From Pseudomonadales bacterium (GTDB lineage: Bacteria > Pseudomonadota > Gammaproteobacteria > Pseudomonadales > Azotimanducaceae): a stretch of DNA of 33,771 nt. The DNA lies in contig JAGWBO010000004.1 in assembly GCA_021295855.1 (NCBI GenBank), positions 1 through 33,771 on the forward strand, given 5' to 3'. The position numbers and the translations under genes are program-made. How positions within the stretch are numbered: position 1 is the first letter of the stretch; every line of letters starts with the position of its first letter. The notes beneath the pieces were generated by a model, which saw only the letters and a list, made by a program, of their open reading frames with translations, searched no databases and was not told the origin of the DNA. Of the stretch, positions 19,220 through 28,395 are shown piece by piece.

Positions 19220-19819
19220 TTGGCAACCCCAATTCGGTTGTTGGTTGGTTTAGGTAATCCCGGAGACGCCTATCAGCTAACTCGACACAATATCGGTGCG
19301 AGCTGGCTTCGAATGCTTGCATCACGATTCGAGATACCTTTAAAGCATGATCGTGCGAAACGCGCAGAAATCGGTCGTGGGTTGCTCTTGAACCATGATG
19401 TGCGTCTTCTCGTGCCGACCACTTACATGAACCTCAGCGGCGAAGCAATTGGACCGTTTCTACGGTACTTCCGAATAGACCCCGATGAGGTGCTTGTCGC
19501 GTACGACGATGTTGCTTTCGAGGTTGGGCAAACCCGGTTGAAATTCGGTGGTGGTCCGGGCGGGCACAATGGATTACGAAGCCTTATCAAGCATATCGAC
19601 GGAAACCGAGATTTCGGTCGATTGCGCATAGGTGTGGGTCATCCAGGACCATCAAACGATCTAGTCGCATTCTTAACGCAAGTGAAAATGCCTGCGCAGG
19701 AACGCGAGCAGTCGCTGGAGAGCAGCTACTTGAATGACGAAATCTTGGCGTGGTTGTTTGCAGGTGATTGGCAGAAAGCCATGACAAAGCTGAACTCTGT
19801 GGGAAATGAGGACAGCTAG
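19220..19819 (+). CDS. pth: Peptidyl-tRNA hydrolase
   Basis: TTG start; LLVGLGNPGDAYQLTRHNIGASWL, PTTYMNLSGEAIGPFLRYF, GGGPGGHNGLRSLI. Confidence 0.96.
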   Translation: MATPIRLLVGLGNPGDAYQLTRHNIGASWLRMLASRFEIPLKHDRAKRAEIGRGLLLNHDVRLLVPTTYMNLSGEAIGPFLRYFRIDPDEVLVAYDDVAFEVGQTRLKFGGGPGGHNGLRSLIKHIDGNRDFGRLRIGVGHPGPSNDLVAFLTQVKMPAQEREQSLESSYLNDEILAWLFAGDWQKAMTKLNSVGNEDS

Positions 19820-19821
19820 AC

Positions 19822-20916
19822 ATGGGGTTCAAGTGTGGAATCGTTGGTCTACCGAATGTCGGCAAATCAACTTTGTTTAACGCGTTGACCAAAGCCTCTG
19901 TCAGTGCGGAAAACTATCCCTTTTGTACCGTTGAACCTAATCTTGGGGTCGTGCCGGTACCTGACAATCGAATATGGCGGCTCACCGAAATCGCACAACC
20001 GAAGAAAACGATTCCAAGCACGATGTCGTTTGTCGACATCGCAGGGCTCGTTGAAGGCGCGTCCCAAGGGGAAGGACTTGGGAACCGATTTCTCAGTCAC
20101 ATTCGCGAAGCTGACGCGATTGCTCACGTCGTCCGATGCTTCGAGGATCCGAACGTCGGGCACGTGACCGGCAGTGTTTCACCGTTAACTGATATTGAAA
20201 CGATCAATACGGAATTGGTGCTGGCGGACTTGGAAACGGCGTCGCGAGCAGAAACTAGAGTTCGGAAGATTGCGCGAGCGGGGTCGAAGGAGGACAAGGA
20301 GCTACATGCCGTGCTTGAGGTAATCCTCAGCACACTCGACCAGAATCGACCACTTCGATCGATAGAACTCAGTGATCGTGAGTTAGAACTGATTCGCGAC
20401 TACCGGTTCCTGACCGCAAAACCGGTCATGTACGTAGCCAATGTGGACGAAGTGTCGTTAGAAGGCGGCGAATTAGCGGATCAAGTGCGCAACTATTCGG
20501 AGCAAGACGGTGCCGAATTCGTCATTGTGTGTTCTAAGCTAGAAGCGGAAATCGCGCAGCTTGAGACTGATCATGAACGTGACGAATATCTCGCGATGGT
20601 CGGTCTGGAGGAGCCAGGACTAGCACGCGTGATTCGGACGGGCTACCGCCTACTTGGCCTCCATCATTTCTTCACGGTGGGTCCTGAGGAAGTTCGGGCG
20701 TGGACGATCCCGATAGGCGCAATGGCTCACGCCGCTGCCAGTAAGATCCATACCGACTTCGAGCGAGGATTCATACGTGCAGAAGTTGTAGGGTACGACG
20801 AGTTTATAGAGCACCGCGGTGAGACTGCGTCGCGAAGCGCCGGGGCGTTGCGTTCCGAAGGAAAGGAGTATCAGATTGCCGATGGCGACATCGTGCACTT
20901 TCTATTTAACGTCTAA
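19822..20916 (+). CDS. ychF: Redox-regulated ATPase YchF (OLA1 family)
   Basis: 364 aa; GIVGLPNVGKSTLFNALT, FVDIAGLVEGASQGEGLGNRFLSHIREADAI, TGS-like C-terminus. Confidence 0.97.
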   Translation: MGFKCGIVGLPNVGKSTLFNALTKASVSAENYPFCTVEPNLGVVPVPDNRIWRLTEIAQPKKTIPSTMSFVDIAGLVEGASQGEGLGNRFLSHIREADAIAHVVRCFEDPNVGHVTGSVSPLTDIETINTELVLADLETASRAETRVRKIARAGSKEDKELHAVLEVILSTLDQNRPLRSIELSDRELELIRDYRFLTAKPVMYVANVDEVSLEGGELADQVRNYSEQDGAEFVIVCSKLEAEIAQLETDHERDEYLAMVGLEEPGLARVIRTGYRLLGLHHFFTVGPEEVRAWTIPIGAMAHAAASKIHTDFERGFIRAEVVGYDEFIEHRGETASRSAGALRSEGKEYQIADGDIVHFLFNV

Positions 20917-21347
20917 GCCGGTCCAAGTACCCGACAACCGAGGACATAGGTGCACCACGGCGGAACCACATCAATATGTGGATGTGGCGTCGGATTGTTG
21001 CCTTTGATCGCGAAATACCGCCCATCTAGATCCAGGTAAATGTCTTCGGCGAACGCGCCGACGTACAGTTCAGGTCGATAGCTGTTCGGACCGAGTTTAG
21101 GAAACTTTACGCGGCTCTTAAATAAGTCCAAAACCTCCGTTTCGTCTGGCAGGTCCCGCATTAGCCAATTCGTCTCGCTTGCTGCGAACCACCAGTCTCC
21201 GGCGTTACATATCTCAACGTGACCTGCACCCAGTGCAGCAGCGCCAAACGCGATGTTGGACATGAGAACTGAACCGGATGCGATACCGTCGGGAAACATC
21301 TCTCGCGATTGCTCGCGAATGAAGACTAGTGGGTCATTGACTGCCAT
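20913..21347 (-). CDS. Hypothetical protein, family not recognised
   Basis: 144 aa ORF, stop codons overlap those of ychF (CTAA). No motif recognised by eye. Confidence 0.6.
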   Translation of the reverse strand: MAVNDPLVFIREQSREMFPDGIASGSVLMSNIAFGAAALGAGHVEICNAGDWWFAASETNWLMRDLPDETEVLDLFKSRVKFPKLGPNSYRPELYVGAFAEDIYLDLDGRYFAIKGNNPTPHPHIDVVPPWCTYVLGCRVLGPA

Positions 21348-21380
21348 TGAGATGCGACGATGGCGTCGAATTTAGACGCG

Positions 21381-21809
21381 TTAATGGGTTTCGTAGTTGG
21401 CGCGCATGTACGCGACGCTCTTCGTGATTAACTCTCTAAGCAGGTCGCGATCAATCTCGTCTAGTTTCTTGACGTATAGGCAGGACTTACCGGTCTTGTA
21501 CTTGCCGAGATTGCCAAGAATCGTTTCGTATTCAGAGAAGCCTGGCATGATGTAGATAGTTAGCGCTTGTTTGCGTGGTGAGAAACCAGTAAGGAAAAAA
21601 TCACCCTCCCGACCGCTTGCGTACTTGTAGTGATATCTCCCAAAACCGACAAGAGATGATCCCCAGAGAACTGGTGGTGAACCGGTTATAGCAGACATCA
21701 TGTCGAGAATCTCCAGCGAGTCTTTTCGCTTGGTTTCGTTGTCGACACTATTGATGAATTGTTCGACGCTCGTGTCAGTCGGAACGGTTTTGTTCTGGTT
21801 TGATGCCAT
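21381..21809 (-). CDS. DUF1801 domain-containing protein
   Basis: 142 aa; SVEQFINSVDNETKRKDSLEILDMMSAITGSPPVLWGSSLVGFGRYHYKYASGREGDFFLTGFSPRKQALTIYIMPGF is the DUF1801 pattern. Confidence 0.88.
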   Translation of the reverse strand: MASNQNKTVPTDTSVEQFINSVDNETKRKDSLEILDMMSAITGSPPVLWGSSLVGFGRYHYKYASGREGDFFLTGFSPRKQALTIYIMPGFSEYETILGNLGKYKTGKSCLYVKKLDEIDRDLLRELITKSVAYMRANYETH

Positions 21810-22408
21810 TAGCGAGGGTTCAGACGAGGATTTAGCCAGTTTCCTAGCCAGTAATCCAAGCTTGTGTAACGCCCACCACCCGTGAACAGTAACACAAGGA
21901 GGAATAAGAAATAGGTGATCGCAAGTTGCATACCGTTATTGAGAATGGTCATGTTCCCGTTGCTGGTTAGCCATCGGTAGTCACCGTGTTCGCGCATCAT
22001 CCGACGGATTTCTCGCTTCTTCTCCTGTGCTTCCATTACCCGTTCGTTAGCAAGCCAGCTGTTCCCATCCGAAAGGGTCAACCAACCGTTCTCGCCGTGT
22101 ACCGCAAAAGCAGCGACTAGCATCGCGATCATGAGCGGGATGCAAACCAAACGCGTGAGCCAACCTAAGAATAGGAGTATGCCACCAACGAATTCGGAGA
22201 GCGCGACTAAAGCGACACTTAGGACGGGTAGCGGCATCCCCATGCTTTCAAACCAAGAGACGGTGTTGTCAAAGCCTGCAAGTTTTGTGTATCCAGCTTG
22301 TAACATGACAGGCGTTAGATAAAGTCGAGCCAGAAGAGGTGGGATACCGTCGATAGGTTTTAAGTAACCAAGAAACTGAGCCCACAATGCAGCGATTTTC
22401 TGGACCAT
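21809..22408 (-). CDS. DoxX family membrane protein
   Basis: ATG at 22408 (MVQKIAALW); the track extends to a TTG at 22450. ARLYLTPVMLQAGYTKLAGF..WFESMGMPLPVLSVALVALSEFVGGILLFLGWLTRL. Confidence 0.88.
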   Translation of the reverse strand: MVQKIAALWAQFLGYLKPIDGIPPLLARLYLTPVMLQAGYTKLAGFDNTVSWFESMGMPLPVLSVALVALSEFVGGILLFLGWLTRLVCIPLMIAMLVAAFAVHGENGWLTLSDGNSWLANERVMEAQEKKREIRRMMREHGDYRWLTSNGNMTILNNGMQLAITYFLFLLVLLFTGGGRYTSLDYWLGNWLNPRLNPR

Positions 22409-22451
22409 AACTCGCCCGTCCTTAGTGCTGACGTCCAACCGTTCGTGCAAA

Positions 22452-22528
22452 TGGTAGCTACGGTTGGACTTGAACCAACGACCCTAGCATTATGAATGCT
22501 ATGCTCTAACCAGCTGAGCTACGTAGCC
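22452..22528 (-). tRNA. tRNA-Met (CAT), elongator-type
   Basis: Reverse complement GGCTACGTAGCTCAGCTGGTTAGAGCATAGCATTCATAATGCTAGGGTCGTTGGTTCAAGTCCAACCGTAGCTACCA; anticodon arm TAGCA-TTCATAA-TGCTA. Resembles E. coli elongator tRNA-Met; tRNA-Ile2 (CAT) not formally excluded. Confidence 0.93.
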
Positions 22529-22554
22529 ACCGCGCGACGGGAATTATCGACACT

Positions 22555-23628
22555 TCACGCGATTGACGCTTGTGCCTGTGTGCGATTCGCTGCAACGACT
22601 TCCTGCATACCGTCCCACTCACTCCAATGGTCGCAGAGCTTGTCGATGGCTACGTTCCAGGGGTTATATCCCGACGGATATTCATGAAATCCGCCTAACC
22701 ACTCCCGATCGGGGTGGTCGCTGTCGCCAAGCACTTTAACGCCGGACTGTCGATCACGACGGATTCGAAAGTACACATTCATGCGCGGGTCGGACCATTC
22801 GTTGCGTGACCCTCCGTGTGGACATGCATGGAGCGCGATCACGACATCTCCAACATCGAGCAGGATAGGGGACGGGTTTATGAAACGATAGCCGTTGTAC
22901 TCAGTCGAATTCCTGAGCGCAAGATCGCGGATTGGGTGTGGCAGGGGTGTCATCGATACGCCACCGTTCGCGTTTCGCGTAAGTCGAGGCCATGCTTCGC
23001 CTTCTGGTCCGACTACGCCGCCTGAGTCCCGTTGCATTCGAAAAAAGGCTTCTACAACCTCATGGACGCCTTTCAATAAACAAAGATTGCCGCGTCCAAA
23101 TTGGGTTTGATCGTTCAACGCAACTCCAACGAACGCTGTGAAGCTTCCGAGTGAGAGCGTGCACTCGGGATCTTGGAACAAGGGGGTCATATTTGCGCCC
23201 ATGACGGTCGCATCCCCAGCACCGAAGTGTTCGGTTCGTGGCTTACGTAGATCGTCGATTTCATCTGCGGACGCAGGTAGCCGACCAGACCAGAGCCCGT
23301 CCAAATGTGGATGCCATCCGTAATTGGGCGTGTCGCTCTTCTCGTTTGGATACAAGATGGCGGCGAACCCACGCTCCGGCGGATCGTAGGGTCCGATTGT
23401 GTTTCGCAATACGTCGCCGAGGATGCTCTCGTTTACCAAATCTGGTAACGCAGATGACGTTGATATGTCGTGATACGCGCGGCGAAGACCGTTCTTACCG
23501 GCGAACATGTGTATGGTTCGTCGCGCCTCGAATGTAAGCGATTCAGGTACCACATCACGAAGAACGATGAATCCGTCTTCGTAGAGAGTCTGCTTTTCCT
23601 CAAGAGTTAGTTCAGGATTCGTACGCAT
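22555..23628 (-). CDS. Phytanoyl-CoA dioxygenase (PhyH)-like Fe(II)/2-oxoglutarate oxygenase
   Basis: 357 aa; N-terminal LYEDGFIVLRDVVPESL, HxD as WHPHLDGLW, distal His region VIALHACPHGGSRNEWSDPRMNVYFRI. Confidence 0.75.
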   Translation of the reverse strand: MRTNPELTLEEKQTLYEDGFIVLRDVVPESLTFEARRTIHMFAGKNGLRRAYHDISTSSALPDLVNESILGDVLRNTIGPYDPPERGFAAILYPNEKSDTPNYGWHPHLDGLWSGRLPASADEIDDLRKPRTEHFGAGDATVMGANMTPLFQDPECTLSLGSFTAFVGVALNDQTQFGRGNLCLLKGVHEVVEAFFRMQRDSGGVVGPEGEAWPRLTRNANGGVSMTPLPHPIRDLALRNSTEYNGYRFINPSPILLDVGDVVIALHACPHGGSRNEWSDPRMNVYFRIRRDRQSGVKVLGDSDHPDREWLGGFHEYPSGYNPWNVAIDKLCDHWSEWDGMQEVVAANRTQAQASIA

Positions 23629-23678
23629 GGCGATTTTGGTGCTTGTCTGAAGATGAGATTACGTTTTACCACAATCGG

Positions 23679-25229
23679 TCACGGCATATAAGGCGTTGTG
23701 CTAGGTCCGAGTTGTGTCTTGAGATGCTCCTGGGCGAGCTCGACGAACTCGCACATCAGCGGTCGTGTTTCTCGCGGATCGATGATTTCCTCTATGTTGA
23801 AGGCTTCTGCCGTTTTGAACGGTGATGAGAGCGCTTCGAGTTTTTCTTCGATCTCTTGCTGCTTCGATTCGGGATTGTCGGACTCTGCAATGATGCGTCG
23901 GTAGGCAGCGGACACGCCGCCGGCGATGTGCATGGATCCCCAATGACCTGATGGCCAAGCGACGCGTTTGAACATGCCACCAGGTCGGTCGTGGCATTGA
24001 CCTGCGACACCGTAGAGCTGGCGAATGATCACCGACATCCACGGCATGCGGGTCCGCAAAGTCGCGCAGATCATTTTGGCGCCGGCCCGAACGATACCGA
24101 GTGATTGCTGTTCAGGTCCGACCATAAAGCCTGGTTCATCAGCGAGGTACAGCATCGGTAGATGGAAGGTATCACATAGCTGGAGAAACCGGATTACCTT
24201 GACACCTGCCGAAACGTCCATTGAACCACCGATACGATTGGGGTTGTTGATCATCACACCCACCGGATAACCGTGCATGCGCGCCAATCCGACGATTCGC
24301 GAGCGTCCATAGTGGGGTGTAATTTCAAAGAAAGAATCTTGATCGACGACCGCTTTCAAAATCCGACGAGGGTTGTAGGTTCTACGTTTTTCTCGAGGAA
24401 TAATCGAGATCAATTCCTCGTCGCGTCGATTCGGATCGTCACTCGTGTCACCGCGGGGCGGCATTTGCCATACATTTGAAGGTAGGTAGCTGAGGAATTG
24501 CCGAATCATGTCGAATGCTTCTTCCTCTGTATCGGCCAGGTTGTCGACCGCTCCGCTTTCAAATACCTGCGTTCGTTCGTCCCCTAGCTCTTCTTTCGAG
24601 ATGTCAACACCTAGCGCAGCTTTCACCACAGGAGGTCCGCCTGGGAACAACTGACTGATACCTTTGACCATCACGTTGAAGTGAGCGAGGCATGCGTCAA
24701 CGGCAGGCAGCCCTGCTACGGAGCCAAGGATTGCGCCGACGACGGGTACTTCACACAGCAATTTTTCGATACCCGGCGTAACCGGATTCGTTGGGATATA
24801 GGTGCGGCCGATTTGCTCGAACGTCTTAACACTACCGCCGGTTGCGTCAAGCAAGCGGATAAACGGGAGCTTCCATTCCGCAGCCATGGTTTGTGCGTGG
24901 CCGCCTTTATTTCCGATGGATCCGTCTGCTGAACCGCCGCGTACGGTGAAATCACCCGCGGTGACGACGGCAGTGCGTCCATCGATCTTGGCGGTTCCAA
25001 TGACCATGTTGGATGGACGAACATGTACGAGTTTGTTATGTTCGTAGGTCGCCGCGCCAGCAAGCTGCCCTATTTCCTTAAACTCGTTGTTATCGGCGAT
25101 GAGGCGGATACGTTCTCGAACTGTGAGCTTGCCTCGTCGCCGCTGTTCTGCGATACCGGCTTCGCCGCCCATTTCCTCAGAAAACGCTCTTCGGCGTTCG
25201 AGTTCCTCAACTTCAGGTTGCCAAACCAT
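23679..25229 (-). CDS. Acyl-CoA carboxylase carboxyltransferase (beta) subunit
   Basis: 516 aa; RRRGKLTVRERIRLIAD, GGSADGSIGNKGGHAQTMA, DEPGFMVGPEQQSLGIVRAGAKMI, MSVIIRQLYGVAG. AAGGAGA upstream of the ATG. Confidence 0.93.
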   Translation of the reverse strand: MVWQPEVEELERRRAFSEEMGGEAGIAEQRRRGKLTVRERIRLIADNNEFKEIGQLAGAATYEHNKLVHVRPSNMVIGTAKIDGRTAVVTAGDFTVRGGSADGSIGNKGGHAQTMAAEWKLPFIRLLDATGGSVKTFEQIGRTYIPTNPVTPGIEKLLCEVPVVGAILGSVAGLPAVDACLAHFNVMVKGISQLFPGGPPVVKAALGVDISKEELGDERTQVFESGAVDNLADTEEEAFDMIRQFLSYLPSNVWQMPPRGDTSDDPNRRDEELISIIPREKRRTYNPRRILKAVVDQDSFFEITPHYGRSRIVGLARMHGYPVGVMINNPNRIGGSMDVSAGVKVIRFLQLCDTFHLPMLYLADEPGFMVGPEQQSLGIVRAGAKMICATLRTRMPWMSVIIRQLYGVAGQCHDRPGGMFKRVAWPSGHWGSMHIAGGVSAAYRRIIAESDNPESKQQEIEEKLEALSSPFKTAEAFNIEEIIDPRETRPLMCEFVELAQEHLKTQLGPSTTPYMP

Positions 25230-25692
25230 CTGTTGTCTCCTTCTCAGTTTTTTTCGTTGTGATCCAATATGAACCTTGACGAGTTCTGTTATTCTCGACC
25301 TCGTTGAATTTTCCTATTTACTTGCTCGCGTATTGAGTACTAGGTAAACGAACTTTCAATTTTGGGACAAACTCGAAGGTTCTCGTTAGAACTTATGACA
25401 GAGGTTATTGACAGGATTATCTTGCCTCAAGAACTGTAGATAGAGTATTAACAGTGGCTATCGATCTGGTCAGCATCTTCGTTAACACACCGGGATTTAA
25501 GACCTCCACGCGCCAGAGAGACTCGTCCGTGGTCGACAGATTGACGATGGTTACTCTTACGCAACATGGGTCATTCGACGCTCATGTGGCGTTTGTTTGC
25601 AACCACGACCGGAACTGAGCTCCTAAGTGGTCGGGTTATTGACGCTTACGGCGTATCAAAACCCGCTTGGTCCGATGTGCGCAGCAGAGAGA

Positions 25693-26349
25693 CTATTTAG
25701 TGTATGGAAAACTAGCAGCTGCGCTGTTGATTAGTCGCTTAGCTACAGATTCAGACGAACTCAGTATCGATCCTGAATGCACGTAGTCGTAGTTCCAAAG
25801 TAGCTTGCCTTCATCACGCTCGTGGATTGATGTATTTACATAGACCTCGTTTGTCCTGCCCGGAACATTGAATAGGTACATTGAGGCGATTGCCTCTACT
25901 GAACCCATCGGCTTAGTCAGCACAATCTCACCAGATACGATCGCATCCACATCCAACGCGGCGCAGACTTCCGCTTTCGTCAACGAGGACAGGTACTTCT
26001 GTAGTTCGCCGGTTGTGGAATTCTTAGTCAAAAGCGTGTTTGTTTCGCTGATGTCCTGAAACTCGACGGTGTATTTACCTCGTTGCTGGCCTTGGAGATA
26101 CTGGGTGTAAAGTGCTCTTTGGAACGACTCTGCCTGCCTAAGTGCTAACTGCTCCAGTTTTTTATGTGACATGTCCTTCCGTTTCTCGGGATTTATGGTC
26201 ACGTCAAAAGGGAGTATCGCGATTTGTTTGTGCTCAGATTTGTAATCTCCAAAATCTGGTGCGGTATAGACGGTAGCGCAGCTCGCGAGAAGAGGGAGAA
26301 GGAGAAATAGAGCAAAACACTCGAATTTGCGCGAAGGAGTGCGAGGCAT
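25693..26349 (-). CDS. Putative lipoprotein, DUF799/GNA1162-like (TolB-N/CsgG-like fold)
   Basis: 218 aa; lipobox LASC; IAILPFDVTINPE..., ALDVDAIVSGEIVLTK, LLWNYDYVHSGS. Confidence 0.6.
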   Translation of the reverse strand: MPRTPSRKFECFALFLLLPLLASCATVYTAPDFGDYKSEHKQIAILPFDVTINPEKRKDMSHKKLEQLALRQAESFQRALYTQYLQGQQRGKYTVEFQDISETNTLLTKNSTTGELQKYLSSLTKAEVCAALDVDAIVSGEIVLTKPMGSVEAIASMYLFNVPGRTNEVYVNTSIHERDEGKLLWNYDYVHSGSILSSSESVAKRLINSAAASFPYTK

Positions 26350-26585
26350 TGCGTCGCCTTAAGTTTGTCGGTGAGTTGCCTTGTATAGACAAAACTAAAG
26401 GCGAGACATCACCGCGACTCGTCCTCGAACGATCAGGTGGATGAGGTTCCTGATAGGGATTGGGCTTTATCTAAAGGACGACAAGAGTTTCACACGCAAT
26501 CATTTTTACAAACTCAATTTGATGGTTGATAGGCCAGATACTAGCTACTTAGCGAATTTAGTTTCTTGTTGTTCAACGAGGGTCC

Positions 26586-27239
26586 TCAATAGCAGACATC
26601 AGCAACAATGAAGCCGAGCGACTGTACCCTTTCTCTGCTGTCCCTACATCGATCTAGCAAGTCCGGGATGCGCAGTTCGTTGGTTCTGCGCCTATCTCTT
26701 TCGTTCTCGATGTCTCGTCGCAACCAACGAATGCGGTTTTGGATTTCACTCCGTGTTTTATCCGTCAAGCTTGGATCGTCAAGCTGGACGTAGAGGCGAT
26801 CGATTTGGTTTTCGAAGCCCTGAATTCGATACGTGCTTGCGTTTACTGTCGATTCGGCGTTTTGGAGATTGTTAATGGCGGTCCACATCAATCGACCTGG
26901 TTGATAGCCGCTTAGGAAGTTGCGTTCGACGCCTTCTGGGCACGCATACAGGTATGGGTCACCGTTCATGCCGGCGTCGAAACCATTCGCTCGAGTACAG
27001 TAACGCTTGGCACCCTCTTGTCGCCCTTCTTCATAAGTACTTTGATCGACTTGTACCGAATATTTGGCACAGTTATTCTGATATTCGTTTATCTTGCTCG
27101 GCGGCGCACCCTCGGCCCCGTCCATCACACCCCTTGCGTGCCAGCTCATGTAGAGACACTCTTGTTCCGATAGTTGCGAACACGCGCTCAAGGTTAAGAC
27201 GAATGTGCACGCAAAGGAAATAGCGAATTGGCGGCTCAT
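26586..27239 (-). CDS. DUF2799-like lipoprotein
   Basis: 217 aa; signal peptide ending LSACSQ; Cys-rich ECLYMSWHARGVMDGAEG..., YCTRANGFDAGMNGDPYLYACPEGVERNFLSGYQPGR; C-terminal coiled region. Confidence 0.7.
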   Translation of the reverse strand: MSRQFAISFACTFVLTLSACSQLSEQECLYMSWHARGVMDGAEGAPPSKINEYQNNCAKYSVQVDQSTYEEGRQEGAKRYCTRANGFDAGMNGDPYLYACPEGVERNFLSGYQPGRLMWTAINNLQNAESTVNASTYRIQGFENQIDRLYVQLDDPSLTDKTRSEIQNRIRWLRRDIENERDRRRTNELRIPDLLDRCRDSRERVQSLGFIVADVCY

Positions 27240-27631
27240 GCGATCAAAGGCTATAGCAACACTTCATTATCTGATTTGTGCGTCTTATTAGACACTTAGT
27301 ATTTGAGATATTTCGCGCTTGTAGAGCCTTTTCGATACTGAACTCACGAGGTTTGTTCGCCATTTCGTTCGCTTTTTAAGCGCGTGAATTAGCCGCCTCT
27401 TTTCGACAGCCCGGGTTGTTTCCGCATCGCGACTAACGATCGGCGTTGAATTGTGTCGGATTCGACACTATGTACTGACAAAGGTCTAGGAATTTTGGTA
27501 TCGCTTAGATGAACTCGAAGAAATCGGTGGTTGTCTAAACGAGCGATTCACAAAGCGTTCGGTCGCACCTATGTAACTGAGACGGTACATAATTCAGACT
27601 AGAACAAATCTGAGGAACTGGTAGCAAAAAC

Positions 27632-28291
27632 ATGGCATTAACCGGGTTAGCACACGTATCAGGGCAACAAGCGGTTGAAATCAATGGTGTTCTGCGAAAC
27701 ACCTATCTCATGCTTGGTTTGTCCATTGGTTTCGCCGCGCTCGTTTCGTTCGTCGCGATGGCACTGGGTATCGGGATGATGAATATCTTCATCTACCTGA
27801 TCGGTTTCTTTGGTCTTTCGTTCGCGGTACAGAAAACCGCAGATTCAGGCTGGGGCTTGTTCTGGTCGTTCGTATTTGCGGGATTCCTTGGCCTCGCCAT
27901 TGCCCCCATCCTTGGTTTCTACCTGGCTGTGCATCCATGGTTGGTAGTGCAAGCATTCGCCTTAACATCGGCAGCATTCTTCGCGTTGTCGGCGTATACG
28001 ATCGTACGGCGAGAGGATTTCAGCTGGCTCGGTAGTTTTCTCACCGTTTCTTTCTTTGTCATACTCGGCATCATCGCATTGAGTTTCTTCATCAGCATGT
28101 CGCCATTTGTCATGCTCATCTCGATATTCATGATCGTGGTGGCTTGTGCGTTGATCCTCTATCAAACAAGCGCGATCGTGTTAGGGGGCGAACGAAATTA
28201 CATTCTGGCAGCAAACCAACTGTTTGTCAGTTTCTACATCATGTTTGTGTACATCCTGCAATTACTCGGTATTTTTGGCGGCGACGACTAA
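27632..28291 (+). CDS. Bax inhibitor-1 / YccA family membrane protein
   Basis: 219 aa with about seven hydrophobic segments; LRNTYLMLGLSIGFAAL, LSAYTIVRREDFSWLGSFL, C-terminal NQLFVSFYIMFVYILQLLGIFGGDD. Confidence 0.92.
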   Translation: MALTGLAHVSGQQAVEINGVLRNTYLMLGLSIGFAALVSFVAMALGIGMMNIFIYLIGFFGLSFAVQKTADSGWGLFWSFVFAGFLGLAIAPILGFYLAVHPWLVVQAFALTSAAFFALSAYTIVRREDFSWLGSFLTVSFFVILGIIALSFFISMSPFVMLISIFMIVVACALILYQTSAIVLGGERNYILAANQLFVSFYIMFVYILQLLGIFGGDD

Positions 28292-28359
28292 ACACTTTCT
28301 CGACTATACCCTCGTCGTATCAGTGATACGGTAAGAACCACCATCTTGCCGAATTGAGT

Positions 28360-28390
28360 GAAACGGTCGCCAATCGAAGGTGGCCGTTTC
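28360..28390. terminator. Likely (bidirectional) intrinsic terminator between convergent genes
   Basis: GAAACGGTCGCC-AATCGAA-GGTGGCCGTTTC: 12 pairs including 2 G-U, 7-nt loop, followed on + by TCTATCT. Confidence 0.65.
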
Positions 28391-28395
28391 TCTAT

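Noticed and set aside
22452-22528. tRNA-Met as an integration site of a genomic island
   Set aside because: No integrase, no partial tRNA repeat noticed downstream, and flanking genes look like ordinary chromosomal genes.
23701-25063. Several ORFs overlapping the carboxyltransferase (for example 23701..24042 -, 24716..25063 -, 24802..25047 +)
   Set aside because: Out-of-frame overlaps of a well-supported 516-aa gene, no independent support.
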